Positions 61,814-64,000 of a DNA stretch of 64,000 nt are shown piece after piece. A model generated the notes under the pieces. It searched no databases. It was not told the DNA's origin and saw nothing but the letters and a program-made list of their open reading frames with translations. The stretch covers positions 1-64,000 of the forward strand of contig JAHVKF010000004.1 in the NCBI GenBank assembly GCA_019800895.1, written 5' to 3'. Within the stretch, counting starts at the first letter, position 1. Each line of letters opens with the position of its first letter. The stretch is from Halomonas denitrificans. GTDB taxonomy: Bacteria; Pseudomonadota; Gammaproteobacteria; Xanthomonadales; Wenzhouxiangellaceae. Position numbers and translations under genes: made by a program.

Positions 61814-62800
61814 ATGGTCGCCCCGTCCGATCCCGCCGACTCCCCATCGCTGCAGCAACGCGCCTGGTCCAGGTACTGGGCCAGCGGCGCCCTCACGTCG
61901 CTGCCCGAAGACTTCCAGGCCAACTACGACGGCGAGATCCGCGAGTTCTGGCGCGCGCGCTGCGCTCCGCTGGCCGACGGTGCAGCGGTGCTCGACGTGT
62001 GCACCGGCAACGGGGCCGTCGCCCTGCTGCTGGCCGAAGCGCTTTCCGACCTCGGCGTCGGGGCCCGGATCGTCGCGCTCGACCGGGCCGAGATTCGGCC
62101 AGAACTGATTCGCCAGCGCTTTCCCGCGCTGGCTCGCCACGTCGACTCGATCCGTTTCGTCGGCGGTCGGCCCTTCGAGGAGGCCGCGTTCGAAGACGCC
62201 AGCCAGGACCTGGTCACCAGCCAGTACGGCATCGAGTACTGCAAGCCGGATGCGGCGGCCGGCCAGTGCGCGCGCGTGCTGAAACCGGGCGGGCGGCTGG
62301 CCCTGCTGACGCACGCGACCGACAGCGCGATGCGGGCGACGATGGAGCAGGAGCTCGAACAGTACGAAGTGCTGGCCGACTGCGGCCTGTTCCAGCGCGC
62401 GCGGGACTGGCGAGCCGGCGCGCTGGATGGCGACCGCTTCGTCCGGGCCCTTGGGGAGATCGATGCCGCCGTTCGCCGGACTTCAGGGGCCGCGGCCTCG
62501 CCTTTGTTCGCTTACGTCCTGGGCCTGACCGGCCAGGTCGGCCGCTGGACGACGAGCCAGCTGCAGGCGCAGCGCAAGGCGGTCATCGATGCGGTCGAGC
62601 AGCTGGAGGACGGCCGCTCCCGCCTTGACCAGATGCTCGGCGTTCACCGCCTGCTCGCGTCGCCCGAGCAGTTCGCAGGGCACTTCGAACAGGCCGGCCT
62701 GGTGCTGGACGAGCACGGCCCGCTGACCTATCGCGGAACCCACGCCGTGGGTCATCGCTTCCTGTTCTCGAAACCGGGGAACGACGTCTCCCGGGGTTGA
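61814..62800 (+). CDS. Class I SAM-dependent methyltransferase
   Basis: A 328-aa protein. A Rossmann methyltransferase domain spans about residues 45-190, with motif I VLDVCTGNGAVALLLAEA, a motif II acidic residue in IVALDRAEI, and ARVLKPGGRLALLTHA as the motif III/post region. The C-terminal ~120 residues are helical and include RSRLDQMLGVHRLLASPEQF. The final part resembles the ubiquinone-type methyltransferase end. The substrate cannot be assigned. The longer frame to 61487 runs through the REP repeats and is rejected. Confidence 0.85.
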   Translation: MVAPSDPADSPSLQQRAWSRYWASGALTSLPEDFQANYDGEIREFWRARCAPLADGAAVLDVCTGNGAVALLLAEALSDLGVGARIVALDRAEIRPELIRQRFPALARHVDSIRFVGGRPFEEAAFEDASQDLVTSQYGIEYCKPDAAAGQCARVLKPGGRLALLTHATDSAMRATMEQELEQYEVLADCGLFQRARDWRAGALDGDRFVRALGEIDAAVRRTSGAAASPLFAYVLGLTGQVGRWTTSQLQAQRKAVIDAVEQLEDGRSRLDQMLGVHRLLASPEQFAGHFEQAGLVLDEHGPLTYRGTHAVGHRFLFSKPGNDVSRG

Positions 62801-62856
62801 TCGACCTCCGACAGGCGCCGGGGTCGGATCGAAGGGTTGCTTGAAAGGGATTCGAG

Positions 62857-62919
62857 CGCAAGCGCCCTCCAACGGGCGCTGGCCTCGATTGGAGGGTTGC
62901 CTGTTGGAGGGCGCTTGCG
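62857..62919. repeat. REP/BIME-like inverted repeat
   Basis: CGCAAGCGCCCTCCAAC (62857-62873) is the exact reverse complement of GTTGGAGGGCGCTTGCG (62903-62919), 29 bp apart. The right arm continues as GGCGAACGAC, like the GCGAGCGAA ends of the REP repeats at 61511-61755. It lies between convergent genes and may also aid termination. Confidence 0.7.
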
Positions 62920-62973
62920 GGCGAACGACGGGCCGTCCGGCTCCGGATGGGCTTGGACCTCAGGCCTTCGTCG

Positions 62974-63681
62974 TCACGGCCGCGGAACCTGCGCCGGCTG
63001 CGCGCCGGCCAGCTTGAAGCGTGCGTTGAAGGCGACCGTGATGCGCTGCGTGTCGCCGTCGTAGGGCATCACCTCGTGCAGCAGCCACGAGGGGAACAGC
63101 ACCAGCTGCCCCGGCACCAGCCGGTCCTTCCGCATCGCGTAGCTGTAGGGCATCTTCAGGTTGGCCACCGCCATGTCCGTGTAGGTGGTCGCCATCGACA
63201 GGGGGTTGATGAAGGTCAGCTTGCCGCTGTCGGTCTCCGGGTCGTCACCGTCGTGCTGTACGCAGTACACGCCCGACCACGAATGCAGCGGGTGGTTGTG
63301 GGCGCCGAAGTAGCCGCCCTTGCGTGCCGTGTGGAACCACGACTCGGTGGCGATGTGCAGGCGCTGCAGCATTGCCGTGTCGTAGCCGTTGAGCTCGCCG
63401 ATGGCCCGGTACAGGCTCCGCAGGCAGAACTCGCGCAGCTTCTGCACGCAGGCCTGGGGCCAGTCGAAGAGCGTGAAGTTGCTCTCGTAGAGTTCCTTGT
63501 TCCGGGCCACGAAGGGCTCGGGGTTGGCGTAGGTGTCGCCCTGGGCCTCGATCGACGCGAACAGGGTCCTGAGCTCCCGGTTCAGGGGCTCCGGGTCGGG
63601 CAGGTGGCAGATCACCAGCGGCACGGCGAAGGTCGGCACGACCTGGAATTCGGGACGTGCGGAAGAGGGCGAATCGGACAT
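62974..63681 (-). CDS. 2OG-Fe(II) oxygenase-like protein
   Basis: A 235-aa protein from ATG 63681. AHNHPLHSWSGVYCVQ carries the first iron-ligand region. LVLFPSWLLHEVMPYDGDTQRITVAFNARF carries the distal His and the 2-oxoglutarate-binding Arg. This is the pattern of the TIGR02466-type putative hydroxylase family (named from memory). The substrate is unknown. ATG 63771 would add 30 Pro/Ala/Ser-rich residues but would overlap the divergent gene's start codon and leave no promoter space, so it is disfavoured. Confidence 0.82.
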   Translation of the reverse strand: MSDSPSSARPEFQVVPTFAVPLVICHLPDPEPLNRELRTLFASIEAQGDTYANPEPFVARNKELYESNFTLFDWPQACVQKLREFCLRSLYRAIGELNGYDTAMLQRLHIATESWFHTARKGGYFGAHNHPLHSWSGVYCVQHDGDDPETDSGKLTFINPLSMATTYTDMAVANLKMPYSYAMRKDRLVPGQLVLFPSWLLHEVMPYDGDTQRITVAFNARFKLAGAQPAQVPRP

Positions 63682-63769
63682 CGGCAGGTTCCGGGCTGCA
63701 GCGTCCGGGACCGCTGGAACGCCGTTTCGCGATCCGCTATCCTCGACGCTGGCGTTGGGATTGAATTTC

Positions 63770-64000
63770 ATGCGGATTATACGCGTCTGCCTGGCAGCGG
63801 CCGCGCTCGTTCCGTGTGCCGCGGCGGCCGACACGACCCCGGACGAGGCGATCGCCCGTCCGGCCGTGTCGTTCCTGAATGCGGCCGACGGTCTACCGAG
63901 CGAAGCGGTCGAGACGATCGTCCAGGATCGCCTCGGCTACCTGTGGATCGGGACCCGCGGCGGCCTGGTGCGCCACGACGGCCACCGGCTGACCGTGCTC
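63770..64000 (+). CDS. Propeller-domain sensor protein, N-terminal part (cut by window end)
   Basis: The 77 codons visible encode a signal peptide (ending CAAAAD, about 21). Then comes the first blade of a two-component-regulator propeller: NAADGLPSEAVETIVQDRLGYLWIGTRGGLVRHDG matches the GLP...D..G..WIGT..GL.R.DG repeat. Full-length relatives are membrane sensors with an 14-blade periplasmic double propeller, a Y_Y_Y domain and a cytoplasmic kinase or GGDEF output. The output domain lies outside the window. Confidence 0.85.
   Translation, partial: MRIIRVCLAAAALVPCAAAADTTPDEAIARPAVSFLNAADGLPSEAVETIVQDRLGYLWIGTRGGLVRHDGHRLTVL

Overview
The window is chromosomal DNA of a GC-rich gammaproteobacterium. 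The gene order rpsB-tsf-pyrH-frr-uppS-cdsA-rseP-bamA-skp-lpxD-fabZ-lpxA-lpxB-rnhB is the gammaproteobacterial envelope/lipid A cluster. Tat genes, an outer-membrane phospholipase A, two TonB-dependent receptors and several secreted proteins with VPVP...RR C-terminal (IPTL-CTERM-like) tails fit a member of the Xanthomonadales/Lysobacterales or a Wenzhouxiangella-like lineage. The lineage is an inference from style and gene content, not from a marker comparison.

Layout. 0-3 kb: alpha/beta hydrolase and pldA, then a divergent secreted IPTL-CTERM-type protein. 3.2-8.2 kb: tRNA-Val(CAC) and a tetR / RND adaptor / RND pump operon with two copies of a TetR-type palindrome. 8.3-12.3 kb: VKOR-thioredoxin fusion coupled to a DUF885 peptidase-like protein, then a GntP-type permease. 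The permease is divergent from a TonB receptor across a promoter region carrying two matched near-palindromes 55 bp apart. 15-19.7 kb: a CbrA-like transporter-fused hybrid histidine kinase, possibly behind a short coupled leader ORF, and an M14 carboxypeptidase. 20.1-25.6 kb: tatABC, a secreted beta-propeller, hemH and recQ.

26.2-29.0 kb is the most interesting part: a 70-aa LigA-like precursor peptide, a membrane GGDEF protein and a tetrapyrrole-methylase-fold enzyme of the borosin alpha-N-methyltransferase type. They lie in one tight operon and look like a split-borosin RiPP locus with a diguanylate cyclase built in. 29-39.3 kb: small secreted and lipoproteins, a phospholipase-D-like protein, an AidB-like acyl-CoA dehydrogenase, arsC-wrbA-DUF2069, yihY, a thioredoxin-like protein, acylphosphatase, a DUF4785-like protein and a secreted lipase-like protein.

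39.5-42.4 kb is an accessory patch: 23-bp repeats, a REP-type (Y1/HUH) transposase, an AT-richer 5'-truncated metallopeptidase, a small secreted protein and a tRNA 3' fragment. It sits next to rnhB. 42.4-56.0 kb is the envelope cluster, which lacks the usual dxr gene between cdsA and rseP. It encodes an S2 protein with a lysine/alanine tail and a BamA with a canonical EF-hand loop. 56.4-64 kb: transketolase, a second TonB receptor with a palindrome-rich leader, REP-like repeats, a SAM methyltransferase, a 2OG-Fe(II) oxygenase-like protein and the start of a propeller-type sensor.
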